Assembly: GCA_913058345.1 (NCBI GenBank)
Contig: CAJXQR010000004.1
Span: 288,135-352,134 of the forward strand
From: an uncultured Gammaproteobacteria bacterium
Lineage (GTDB): Bacteria; Pseudomonadota; Gammaproteobacteria; Pseudomonadales; Porticoccaceae
Direction: 5' to 3'
Length of the DNA stretch: 64,000 nt
The notes beneath the pieces were generated by a model. It was not told the origin of the DNA, made no database searches, and worked only from the letters and a program-made list of their open reading frames with translations. How positions within the stretch are numbered: position 1 is the first letter of the stretch; every line of letters starts with the position of its first letter. Positions 8,244-15,461 of the stretch are shown here, in pieces. The translations under genes and the position numbers were made by a program.

Positions 8244-8570
8244 TTATCTTTCATTCAGATAGGCATTCGATGAACACCCAAGGCAACGAAGAAACGTCGC
8301 CTTAGCAGGCCCAATCACCAACGCTTCCGTCGATTCTTCGACATTACCACCCAACGCAGAAAAAGGCAGGGCCACGAGCCAGATAGCAGAACCCACAATT
8401 GTAGTTGCCAACAGTACCGGCCGGGCAATAAGAAGGTCTGCCGTCATATCTATGCCACTAGGACCATGTGGATCTGCTTCAAAACTCCATGCAGGCTGAC
8501 AAAAAAACAAGGCCGCTGCCATGGCCACAGCATGCAAGCTTTTCATATTTTTTATCATTTCCAATATCAC
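8244..8570 (-). CDS. Conserved small membrane/secreted protein
   Basis: I place the start at the GTG at 8570 because a strong GGAGGAG (8577-8583) stands six nt before it. The longer frame starting at 8630 ignores this site. The 108-residue product has a signal peptide ending near PAWS-FEAD (about residue 30), then a motif pattern DLLIARPVLLATTIVGSAIW as a membrane helix, LPFSALGG, ESTEALVIGPAKATFLRCLG. I recall this order (RP-helix-LPFS-G-E-LV-PA-TF-R-LG) from uncharacterised small proteins common in pseudomonads and relatives. No function is known to me. The gene has its own terminator. The CRP/FNR-like site at 8736-8757 lies in the shared upstream region with the Nudix gene. Confidence 0.7.
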   Translation of the reverse strand: MILEMIKNMKSLHAVAMAAALFFCQPAWSFEADPHGPSGIDMTADLLIARPVLLATTIVGSAIWLVALPFSALGGNVEESTEALVIGPAKATFLRCLGCSSNAYLNER

Positions 8571-8735
8571 AATTAACTCCTCCAGGCGCTTCACATTCAA
8601 GGGATAAACCTTGTGCCCTATTTTGTCCATTACGCTGCCATATTCTCATCCAACGAGTGTAATCCTGGAGGAATAAAACAACTCTGTAGGCAGTATAGGC
8701 ACCCTATTCTACGAACACAATTACCGGCAATGCCA

Positions 8736-8757
8736 AGCTGTGATCAAGATCAAATTA
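8736..8757. promoter_or_regulatory. CRP/FNR-family binding site candidate
   Basis: The 22-mer centred on TGTGATCAAGATCAAATT matches 17 of 22 positions of the E. coli CRP consensus. Within it GTGAT-CAAG-ATCAA (8740-8753) matches 9 of 10 fixed positions of the FNR/Anr box. It lies in the divergent region, 84 nt before the Nudix start and 165 nt before the GTG of the small membrane protein gene. Which family member binds cannot be told from sequence. Confidence 0.5.
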
Positions 8758-8841
8758 GCTCACATTGAAAAAAACGATTTACCCTGCCTCTAACAACACT
8801 TCCCAGTTGACGTCAACGTCAACACAGGGCAATCTTGTCTC

Positions 8842-9432
8842 ATGATAACTCTCGATGAAATTCGTAGTGCACTGGAAACTCGCACCCATAAACCCGCCCT
8901 ACTCCAGGCCCCATGTCGTCAAGCCTCTGTGGCAATGATTCTCAGCGAAACAGAGGACGATCTGGAAGTATGCTTTATTCGCCGTGCCGAACGAGTTGGC
9001 GACCCATGGTCGGGGCAGGTTGCCTTCCCTGGAGGCAAGGCCGATAGCTGCGACATCGACGCACATTCAGTCGCGGAACGAGAAACCCACGAGGAAGTGG
9101 GTCTCAAGCTTGAGATAAGTCACCGCGTTGGTCCACTCCCTACTCGGCAAGTTGCCACGCGTAATTTGCTGCTATCTCCTTTTATTTATCACATTGACAG
9201 CGATGAAAAAGCCACTGTTTTTGCCCGCGAACCCGACGAAGTCGCCCATGTTTTCTGGGTCCCCATGCGTCATTTATTTATGCAAAGTTCTGCCACTGAA
9301 CTGGAATACCCTATAGCCGGCTCCGGGATGACTTACCCTGGTATTCGCTATAAAGAGGATATTATTTGGGGCTTAACGCTCAATGTTCTGGAGAGTTTTG
9401 CACAGATCATGCGCCGTAAACTACCCGTATAA
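8842..9432 (+). CDS. CoA pyrophosphatase-type Nudix hydrolase (NudL-like)
   Basis: The 196-residue hydrolase carries the UPF0035 signature of CoA-cleaving Nudix enzymes (CFIRRAERVGDPWSGQVAFPGG, about residues 45-66), followed by the Nudix box with AERETHEEVGL (about 77-87), which holds the metal-binding glutamates. Enzymes of this type split CoA or acyl-CoA into 4'-phosphopantetheine derivatives and 3',5'-ADP. The ribosome-binding site is weak. The gene ends at a perfect bidirectional terminator shared with the monooxygenase gene. Its place beside CoA-thioester catabolic genes may be coincidental, since this enzyme is widespread in the phylum. Confidence 0.87.
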   Translation: MITLDEIRSALETRTHKPALLQAPCRQASVAMILSETEDDLEVCFIRRAERVGDPWSGQVAFPGGKADSCDIDAHSVAERETHEEVGLKLEISHRVGPLPTRQVATRNLLLSPFIYHIDSDEKATVFAREPDEVAHVFWVPMRHLFMQSSATELEYPIAGSGMTYPGIRYKEDIIWGLTLNVLESFAQIMRRKLPV

Positions 9433-9457
9433 TGGCTTGCTTATCCATCAATGACAG

Positions 9458-9493
9458 CCATAAAAAAGACCGCGGTTGCGGTCTTTTTTATGG
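9458..9493. terminator. Bidirectional terminator, perfect 16-bp stem
   Basis: CCATAAAAAAGACCGC (9458-9473) pairs perfectly with GCGGTCTTTTTTATGG (9478-9493) around a GGTT loop. The A and T runs serve both directions between the convergent Nudix and monooxygenase genes. Confidence 0.92.
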
Positions 9494-9526
9494 TTAACTG
9501 AAAATCAGCACAAGCGATTTTTCACG

Positions 9527-11179
9527 TTAAGCGCTTTCTAACTTAAAGCCCTCATAACCCTTCGCGACAACTTCTTCACATTCTTCTCGATAAGTCTTGG
9601 TACCGGCCAAATAAGGCATAAATCCTCGTGGTTTGCCCTCAACATTGGTTCCCAGATACCACGAATTACAACTTGGGGCGTTCATCATAGAGCCTTCTGC
9701 GGCTTTGTTGACGTGCTCAACCCAGGCATCTTGCGCTGCCAGCTCGGGCTCGATTGTTTTGATATCATTTTCCATCAAATAAGCAATACAATTATCGATC
9801 CACACCACATGCTGCTCAATAGAGTGCAATACGTTACTCACCACCGAAGGACTACCTGGGCCGGTAACTGTAAAGAAATTGGGGAAGCCAACACTCTGTA
9901 AGCCCATGTACATGCGCGGCCCCTCTTTCCACTGATCAGCCAGCAATTTGTTATCACGGCCACGAATATTCAGACGTTTAATCGTACCCGTCATCGCGTC
10001 AAAGCCTGTGGCATAGACAAGAACGTCAAATTCGTATTCACCACCATTCTTAGTTTTGAGACCCGTCGTAGTTACTTCTTCAACGGGGTTATCGCGCAAG
10101 TCAACGATGGAAACATTATCCTGCTTAAAAGCCGAGTAATATTCCGTATCAATCACTGGGCGCTTACAGTGCATTGGGTAATCTCTTGGCGACAGAGCAT
10201 CGGCTTTTTGTTTATCGCCAAGGTACTCGTGTAAATATTCGCGGTAGAGTTCACAAGCGATTTCATTGGCTTCAGCATTGTAGTAAGTATCGACATACAG
10301 GGTCAGCACGTTAATGCCGAAATCTTTAATTTCCTGCTTACGCTGCTCAGGGGTGATATCCATGATCTTTTTGCTGGGCTTAGGCGTAGGGGTTGCATTT
10401 GGGTCTTTAGCTTTCTTCGGACCTCGGTAGTTGCAAATACCCATTTCGTTATCGCGCTGCCGTTCACGAATTTCCGCATAATCACTTTTAGCCTGAGCCA
10501 GAAAGTCAGGGTTCATTGGTGCGTTTTTCGCCGGAAATGTGTAAACCGGGCTACGCTGGAACGCGATCAGCTCTTTAGCCTGCTTGGCAATCTGGGGAAT
10601 AGCTTGCACCCCCGAAGAACCGCAGCCAATAATTGCGACACGTTTGCCCGTTAGATCAACACCTTCGCGAGGCCATTGTGCCGTGTGGTAAATGTCTCCC
10701 TTAAATGAATCGGCATTTTTAAAGCCCGGATAGTTAGGCTCGTTCAAACAACCCGTCGCCATAATGCAGTATTTGGCTTTATAGACGTCGCCCTGATCAG
10801 TGGTGACTGTCCAAATATTGGCGGCTTCGTCGTAAATAGCATCCTTAACTTTCGTATTGAATTTGATATCTTTACGTAGGTCGAAACGATCCGCTGTGTG
10901 GTTTAGGTATCTTTCGATTTCAGGCTGCCCGGCCATCACCTCTGTCCAGTCCCACTCTTGCTGGAGCTCATCAGAGAATGAATAAGAGTATTCAATAATG
11001 GGCAAATCTGCGCGGCAGCCGGGGTAGCGGTTCCAGTACCAGGCCCCACCAACACCTGAACCAGCTTCTATCGTCTGAATTTTCATGCCTCGATCATTCA
11101 GCCGCTTTGTCATGTAAAGTCCAGCCATGCCCGCACCGACAATAACGGCATCGAGCTCAATAGCCTGTGTCTCACTCAT
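9527..11179 (-). CDS. Baeyer-Villiger-type flavin-containing monooxygenase
   Basis: This 550-residue enzyme has the FAD loop GAGMAG (15-20), the Baeyer-Villiger fingerprint F159-KG-x3-H165-x3-W169-P170, and a second Rossmann loop GCGSSG (185-190) for NADPH. Such enzymes insert oxygen next to a ketone to give an ester or lactone; the family includes cyclohexanone and steroid monooxygenases. The GGAWYWNRYPGCRAD stretch after the FAD domain is the usual cyclohexanone-monooxygenase-like sequence. It is a single gene, convergent with the Nudix gene. Together with the nearby amidohydrolase, SDR and acyl-CoA genes it suggests breakdown of a cyclic ketone or terpenoid, but the substrate is not defined by sequence. 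Confidence 0.92.
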   Translation of the reverse strand: MSETQAIELDAVIVGAGMAGLYMTKRLNDRGMKIQTIEAGSGVGGAWYWNRYPGCRADLPIIEYSYSFSDELQQEWDWTEVMAGQPEIERYLNHTADRFDLRKDIKFNTKVKDAIYDEAANIWTVTTDQGDVYKAKYCIMATGCLNEPNYPGFKNADSFKGDIYHTAQWPREGVDLTGKRVAIIGCGSSGVQAIPQIAKQAKELIAFQRSPVYTFPAKNAPMNPDFLAQAKSDYAEIRERQRDNEMGICNYRGPKKAKDPNATPTPKPSKKIMDITPEQRKQEIKDFGINVLTLYVDTYYNAEANEIACELYREYLHEYLGDKQKADALSPRDYPMHCKRPVIDTEYYSAFKQDNVSIVDLRDNPVEEVTTTGLKTKNGGEYEFDVLVYATGFDAMTGTIKRLNIRGRDNKLLADQWKEGPRMYMGLQSVGFPNFFTVTGPGSPSVVSNVLHSIEQHVVWIDNCIAYLMENDIKTIEPELAAQDAWVEHVNKAAEGSMMNAPSCNSWYLGTNVEGKPRGFMPYLAGTKTYREECEEVVAKGYEGFKLESA

Positions 11180-11582
11180 AATATTCCCTCGTAATTAAAT
11201 GGATAGCTGTGAAAAAATAACCGCACCTGCAGCGCAGATAGTGGAAAAATTCTTTATCGACTAAATCTTTACTAATCCTAGGGTCTCAACGCCCTCGGAA
11301 AGAAAAAAAGCCGTTGAAATCACTTTATTTTGCCCAATGCAGCACTAAGCGCAAATGAGCAAATAACTGACCTCAAAATATCGTTCAGTATAGAAGACAT
11401 TCACTAAAAACTAAAACCCATCAACGCCCGACCATGGGCCTACCAAGCATAGACAAGCCCGACCTTATATCCAAAATTCTTATACTAGCAAAACATGCAA
11501 AAACCGATTGCAGAAGAATATTCCACGTACAAAAAAGCCAGTACCCGTCGATACTGGCTTTTTACAATCCGCTGAGTAAAGC
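11180..11582. other. Intergenic region without a gene
   Basis: This is the upstream region of the monooxygenase gene and the downstream region of the peroxiredoxin gene. Apart from the terminator at 11532-11563 nothing is recognised. A rightward frame that starts at 11434 runs antisense into the peroxiredoxin gene and is not supported. Confidence 0.55.
11532..11563 (-). terminator. Rho-independent terminator after the peroxiredoxin gene
   Basis: AAAAAGCCAGTA (11532-11543) pairs perfectly with TACTGGCTTTTT (11552-11563) around an 8-nt loop. Read leftward it ends in a T run 20 nt past the peroxiredoxin stop. Confidence 0.85.
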
Positions 11583-12065
11583 TTACAAGCTAGCTAATAC
11601 CTTTTCTGCAGAGCTAACTTCAAAAGCACCGCCCTCTTCGATAAAGGCCTGGGTAACGGTCTTATCATCAACTACCAGAGCAAAACGCATGCTACGGACC
11701 CCTAGACCTCGATCAGACAAGTCTAATTCAAGTCCCAGTGCCTTGGCATAAGTTCCGCTACCATCCGCCAGCATGACAACCTTGTCTTCAGCTCTATTTT
11801 GCTTACCCCAGGCATCCATAACAAAGACATCGTTAACAGCCATACAGGCGATAGTATCCACACCTTTGGCTTTGAGAGCGTCGGCCTGTTCAATGAACCC
11901 GGGTAAATGCTCTTTGGAACAGGTCGGTGTAAAAGCACCAGGAACAGAAAAAAGCACCACTTTTTTGCCACCAAAGAGGTCATCAATGCTGGCGGAACCG
12001 GGGCCATCAGCCTTCATTACGGTAAAGCGGCCTTCAGGTAATGTGTCACCTACTTGAATTGACAT
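11583..12065 (-). CDS. Peroxiredoxin, Prx5 (TSA2/AHP) type
   Basis: The 160-residue cytoplasmic thiol peroxidase reduces hydrogen peroxide and alkyl hydroperoxides. The peroxidatic cysteine is Cys49 in VPGAFTPTCS, with the conserved Pro and Thr just before it. A second cysteine at residue 74 (TIACMAV) lies where several bacterial Prx5 proteins also have one, but I cannot tell whether it resolves the disulphide. There is no fused glutaredoxin domain, so an external glutaredoxin or thioredoxin must recycle it. AAGGAGA stands just before the ATG. It is a monocistronic gene with its own terminator, divergent from the glucosylglycerate operon. Confidence 0.93.
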   Translation of the reverse strand: MSIQVGDTLPEGRFTVMKADGPGSASIDDLFGGKKVVLFSVPGAFTPTCSKEHLPGFIEQADALKAKGVDTIACMAVNDVFVMDAWGKQNRAEDKVVMLADGSGTYAKALGLELDLSDRGLGVRSMRFALVVDDKTVTQAFIEEGGAFEVSSAEKVLASL

Positions 12066-12138
12066 TGTTCTCTCCTTTTCTTAATGAGTCTATCTTTGAT
12101 TGTAGAAGCTGTTGCCGACACAATTATGGCACTGCCTC

Positions 12139-12167
12139 TTGACAGAGTCACTGATAATTACTCTCAT
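12139..12167 (+). promoter_or_regulatory. Candidate sigma-70 promoter of the glucosylglycerate operon
   Basis: A perfect TTGACA (12139-12144) is followed after 17 nt by TCTCAT (12162-12167), which matches 4 of 6 -10 positions. It lies 93 nt before the kinase ATG. The -10 is mediocre, so this is a candidate only. Confidence 0.4.
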
Positions 12168-12260
12168 AAAACACCTGTTTTGTTAAGCCTTGGTTGTTAC
12201 GATTCCCAAAGGTCCTCGTATACCTCAGGCTACTTTCTCTCTCGCACAAAGGAAAAACCC

Positions 12261-13217
12261 ATGAATAAGCCTAGCTTATTACTGCAGTTCGCAGATTTCA
12301 TGAGACACCACCGGCTTCCGGATACCTTTCTTAACACGATTGGTGAATACTATCTGCCGTTGGCACAATGGATCGAGAATCACCGACCGCTCAATCGCAC
12401 ATGGATTATCGGCCTCAACGGAGCCCAGGGCACCGGAAAATCAACGTTAAGCGGCTTACTAAAAATTATTCTCGAAGAAAGTTTCAACTGTAATACTGCC
12501 ATTATTTCCCTCGATGATCTGTACTTGCCACGAGCGGATCGACGGGCCTTGGCACAATCGGTGCATCCTCTACTACAAACCCGCGGCGTACCTGGAACTC
12601 ATGATACCCAGCTTGGTAAGAACATTTTGTACCAATTAAGTCATTTGAAAGCAGGGCAAACACTGTCTCTACCACGCTTTGATAAAGCCTGTGACGAACC
12701 CCTGGCAAAAGACAAATGGGAAACCTTTATCGGTCCTGCCGATATTGTTATTTTCGAGGGCTGGTGCATGGGCTCCTCGGCCGAATCAGAAGACGCTTTG
12801 GCTCAACCCATCAACGAACTTGAAAAACAGGAAGACAAACAAGGCCTATGGCGACATTATGTGAACGACAAATTACAAACCAGTTACAAAGAGCTCTTTG
12901 CCTATAATGACCTGCTCATTATGTTAAAGGCGCCGAATTTTGAGAGCATTCACCGCTGGCGTTGGCAACAGGAGCAGAAACTGGCCGCCACCATCACCAC
13001 CAACAACGCCCTAAAGCAAGGCACACAACTTATGGATGAAAAGGGCATCACGCGCTTTATCCAGCACTATGAGCGACTGACTCGCCATAATCTCGCACAA
13101 CTCCCAGAACAGGCTGACATATTGCTAACATTGAATGAAGACCACACCATTGCAAATGTGCGCTACAAAGAATCCGCACATAAAGCGCCTCTGGCTGACA
13201 GTGAGCGGCGTGAATAA
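12261..13217 (+). CDS. Glycerate kinase-like P-loop kinase
   Basis: The 318-residue protein has a Walker A loop GAQGTGKST (54-62), then SLDDLYLP and a FEGWCMGS stretch (about 165-172), a pattern of the D-glycerate 3-kinase/uridine-kinase-like group related to plant GLYK. It would phosphorylate D-glycerate to 3-phosphoglycerate with ATP. Start choice: the frame is open from 12084, but the ATG at 12261 has AAGGA eight nt before it and gives the family's normal N-terminus. The stop overlaps the next gene's start (TAATG). In this operon it would recycle glycerate released by the phosphorylase into 3-phosphoglycerate, the acceptor for the synthase. The assignment to glycerate rests on family and context. 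Confidence 0.8.
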   Translation: MNKPSLLLQFADFMRHHRLPDTFLNTIGEYYLPLAQWIENHRPLNRTWIIGLNGAQGTGKSTLSGLLKIILEESFNCNTAIISLDDLYLPRADRRALAQSVHPLLQTRGVPGTHDTQLGKNILYQLSHLKAGQTLSLPRFDKACDEPLAKDKWETFIGPADIVIFEGWCMGSSAESEDALAQPINELEKQEDKQGLWRHYVNDKLQTSYKELFAYNDLLIMLKAPNFESIHRWRWQQEQKLAATITTNNALKQGTQLMDEKGITRFIQHYERLTRHNLAQLPEQADILLTLNEDHTIANVRYKESAHKAPLADSERRE

Positions 13218-14092
13218 TGGCAAAATCTCTGACACCAACAAAGCAGGTAGCCACACCCAACCTGTTAATTTATACCGACCTGGATGGCACCCTGCTCGAC
13301 CACCACGACTACAATTTTGCTGCTGCAGAGGAAACAATAGAGCTAATCAACCAACTGGGTATCGCCTGGATATTCAACACGAGTAAAACCCTGACCGAAC
13401 TACTGACCTTGCGCGAGACGCTAAATAACCAGCACCCAATGATTGTTGAAAACGGTGGTGGAATAGCGATACCGGCCGGCTATCCCTTAACACTACCACC
13501 TCAGCAAGATCAAACTCTAAAAAGCTCGGCTACGCATCGAGCTGACCAGAACTTTCAACTAATAACGATAGGCAAACAGCGCGAACACATTCTTGAAACA
13601 CTGGAGCCCTTGCGTACTCAATTTACCTTTACTGGCTTCAGTGAGATGTCTGTTACTGAGCTTGTTGTGCTCACGGGGCTATCAACAACGCAGGCAGAAA
13701 AGGCCCTGCAACGCGATTTTTCAGAACCCATTATCTGGCTCGATAGCGAGGAAAAATTCGAGCAGTTTGAACAGATCATCACTGAACATTCTCTACACTT
13801 GCTAAGAGGTGGTCGTTTTATTCATGTCATTGGCAATAGCAATAAAGGCATCGCCATGCGCTGGCTGACATCACTGTATCATCAGACAAAACCTGAACTT
13901 AAAACTGTCGCGCTCGGTGATGGTGAAAATGATATCGCCATGTTAGAGGAAGCCGACACTGCGGTGATCATCCGCTCACCTGTACATAATCCACCCCAGG
14001 TGCGATGCAAAAACAAAATATTGACCAAGGACTATGGGCCAAACGGCTGGAGTCACGCTTTGCAAGCTTTGCTGGTCGAGTTTAATCATTAA
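13217..14092 (+). CDS. Glucosyl/mannosyl-3-phosphoglycerate phosphatase (HAD family)
   Basis: The 291-residue HAD hydrolase has the catalytic YTDLDGTL motif with nucleophile Asp21 and Asp23, the MPGP-type signatures FNTSKTLTE (about 54-62) and VENGGGI (about 77-83), and the C-terminal metal motif GDGENDIAMLE. The family (mannosyl-3-phosphoglycerate phosphatase, YedP-like) removes the 3-phosphate of hexosyl-3-phosphoglycerate. Because the adjoining synthase is a GT81 glucosyl enzyme, the product is most likely glucosylglycerate. Its ATG overlaps the kinase stop by one base, so translation is probably coupled. Mannosyl versus glucosyl specificity cannot be read from the sequence. Confidence 0.88.
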   Translation: MAKSLTPTKQVATPNLLIYTDLDGTLLDHHDYNFAAAEETIELINQLGIAWIFNTSKTLTELLTLRETLNNQHPMIVENGGGIAIPAGYPLTLPPQQDQTLKSSATHRADQNFQLITIGKQREHILETLEPLRTQFTFTGFSEMSVTELVVLTGLSTTQAEKALQRDFSEPIIWLDSEEKFEQFEQIITEHSLHLLRGGRFIHVIGNSNKGIAMRWLTSLYHQTKPELKTVALGDGENDIAMLEEADTAVIIRSPVHNPPQVRCKNKILTKDYGPNGWSHALQALLVEFNH

Positions 14093-14108
14093 AAGGATAC
14101 GAGTTTAA

Positions 14109-14231
14109 ATGGATACATTGAAACCAATTTGGCTTATCACGTTACAAACCCAGACAGCTTTTCTCACACAGAGCTCAAACGCAATTATCCAATCCTGCTT
14201 TCTAGCGCCATTAAAAGGACAAAAGCAATGA
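14109..14231 (+). CDS. Possible 40-codon small ORF translationally linked to gpgS
   Basis: The ATG at 14109 follows AAAAGGA by ten nt, and the frame ends in a TGA that overlaps the ATG of the synthase gene (ATGA, 14228-14231). The product MDTLKPIWLITLQTQTAFL... has 40 residues and no recognisable domain. It may be a leader peptide or coupling cistron that delivers ribosomes to the synthase start. It may also be chance, because the synthase has its own AAGGA eight nt upstream. Not seen by me in any known family. Confidence 0.35.
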   Translation: MDTLKPIWLITLQTQTAFLTQSSNAIIQSCFLAPLKGQKQ

Positions 14232-15457
14232 GTGATTTTTACCAAAATGGCATCATCACAACACTACATAATCTATCTCGAAGACCGGTGGAGGAACTCG
14301 AAAAGGAATTGTTGTCTTTTGCAAAAACCAGACCTATGTCACTAGTACTGCCCTCTCTTTTTTCAGAATTAGAAGGCCATGCGCTACCGAAAATCATTGG
14401 TGATCTGGCCCAGGTTCCCTATCTAGAAGAGGTCATTATTGGCCTAGACCGCGCGAATGAAGAGCAATATCGCCATGCCCTGTCCTTTTTTTCCCGTTTG
14501 CCCCAGCGGGTCAGAGTACTGTGGAACGACGGTCCGCGCCTACAAGCCATTAATAGCCTTCTCAGCGAACACGGCCTCGCTCCACGAGAAATGGGTAAAG
14601 GTCGCAATGTTTGGTTTTGTCTGGGATATATGCTGTCTTCAGGGCGTGGGCAAGCTGTGGCACTGCACGATTGCGATATTCTCACCTATAACAGAGCACT
14701 GCTTGCCCGGCTTATTTACCCAGTTGCCAACCCAAGTTTTAATTATGTATTCTGCAAAGGTTATTACGCCCGCACCGCAGAAGGCCGTATTAATGGCCGG
14801 GTCAGTCGTCTTCTTGTAACGCCCTTAATCCGCGCCTTGAAAAAAGTCCTCGGACCGTCGGAGTACCTCGATTATATCGACAGCTTTCGCTACCCTTTGG
14901 CTGGTGAGTTTTCGATGCGCAAAGATGTTGTCAACGACATTCGCATTCCCAGCGACTGGGGGCTCGAAATTGGCGTTCTTTCAGAAATGAAACGTAACTA
15001 CGCCACCAATCGTATTTGCCAGGTCGATATTGCCGACAGCTACGACCATAAACACCAAAGCATGTCTATCGACGATGATCAGCAAGGCTTGTCAAAAATG
15101 TCAGTAGATATCAGTAAGGCGCTATTTCGGAAATTGGCGACTGTTGGTCACGTGCTAACTGCTGAAACTTTCCGTTCAATCAAAGCCAGTTATTTTAGAA
15201 TAGCTCTGGATTTTGTTGACACTTACCGCAATGACGCCATCATTAACGGACTCACTCTCGACATACACGAAGAAGAAACTGCCGTCGAGTTATTCGCAGA
15301 GAATATTATTAAAGCAGGCAATCGCTTTTTGGAAAAACCCATGGAAACGCCCTTTATCCCCACCTGGAATCGGGTGATGAGTGCTATTCCCGACATTCTG
15401 CCCCAACTACACGACGCTGTAGAGGCTGATTTACAAGAGTATTCAGGAAACCCGTAA
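14228..15457 (+). CDS. gpgS: Glucosyl-3-phosphoglycerate synthase (GT81)
   Basis: The 409-residue glycosyltransferase has a GT-A fold with the stretch LVLPSLFSELEG (39-50) at its first strand, IIGLDRANEEQ (70-80), and a metal/nucleotide motif HDCD (Asp148-Cys-Asp150, the DxD). It transfers glucose from an NDP-glucose to 3-phosphoglycerate, the first step to the compatible solute glucosylglycerate. The start at 14228 has AAGGA eight nt upstream. The frame is open further up to 14129, but that start has no ribosome-binding site and would add an unconserved 33-residue tail. It lies between the phosphatase gene and the phosphorylase gene (4-nt gap to the latter). The family name is secure; nucleotide preference is unknown. 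Confidence 0.88.
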   Translation: MSDFYQNGIITTLHNLSRRPVEELEKELLSFAKTRPMSLVLPSLFSELEGHALPKIIGDLAQVPYLEEVIIGLDRANEEQYRHALSFFSRLPQRVRVLWNDGPRLQAINSLLSEHGLAPREMGKGRNVWFCLGYMLSSGRGQAVALHDCDILTYNRALLARLIYPVANPSFNYVFCKGYYARTAEGRINGRVSRLLVTPLIRALKKVLGPSEYLDYIDSFRYPLAGEFSMRKDVVNDIRIPSDWGLEIGVLSEMKRNYATNRICQVDIADSYDHKHQSMSIDDDQQGLSKMSVDISKALFRKLATVGHVLTAETFRSIKASYFRIALDFVDTYRNDAIINGLTLDIHEEETAVELFAENIIKAGNRFLEKPMETPFIPTWNRVMSAIPDILPQLHDAVEADLQEYSGNP

Positions 15458-15461
15458 CCCC

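Noticed and set aside
11434..11751. A 105-codon rightward frame entering the peroxiredoxin gene
   Set aside because: It crosses the terminator stem and runs antisense over the conserved C-terminus of the peroxiredoxin.
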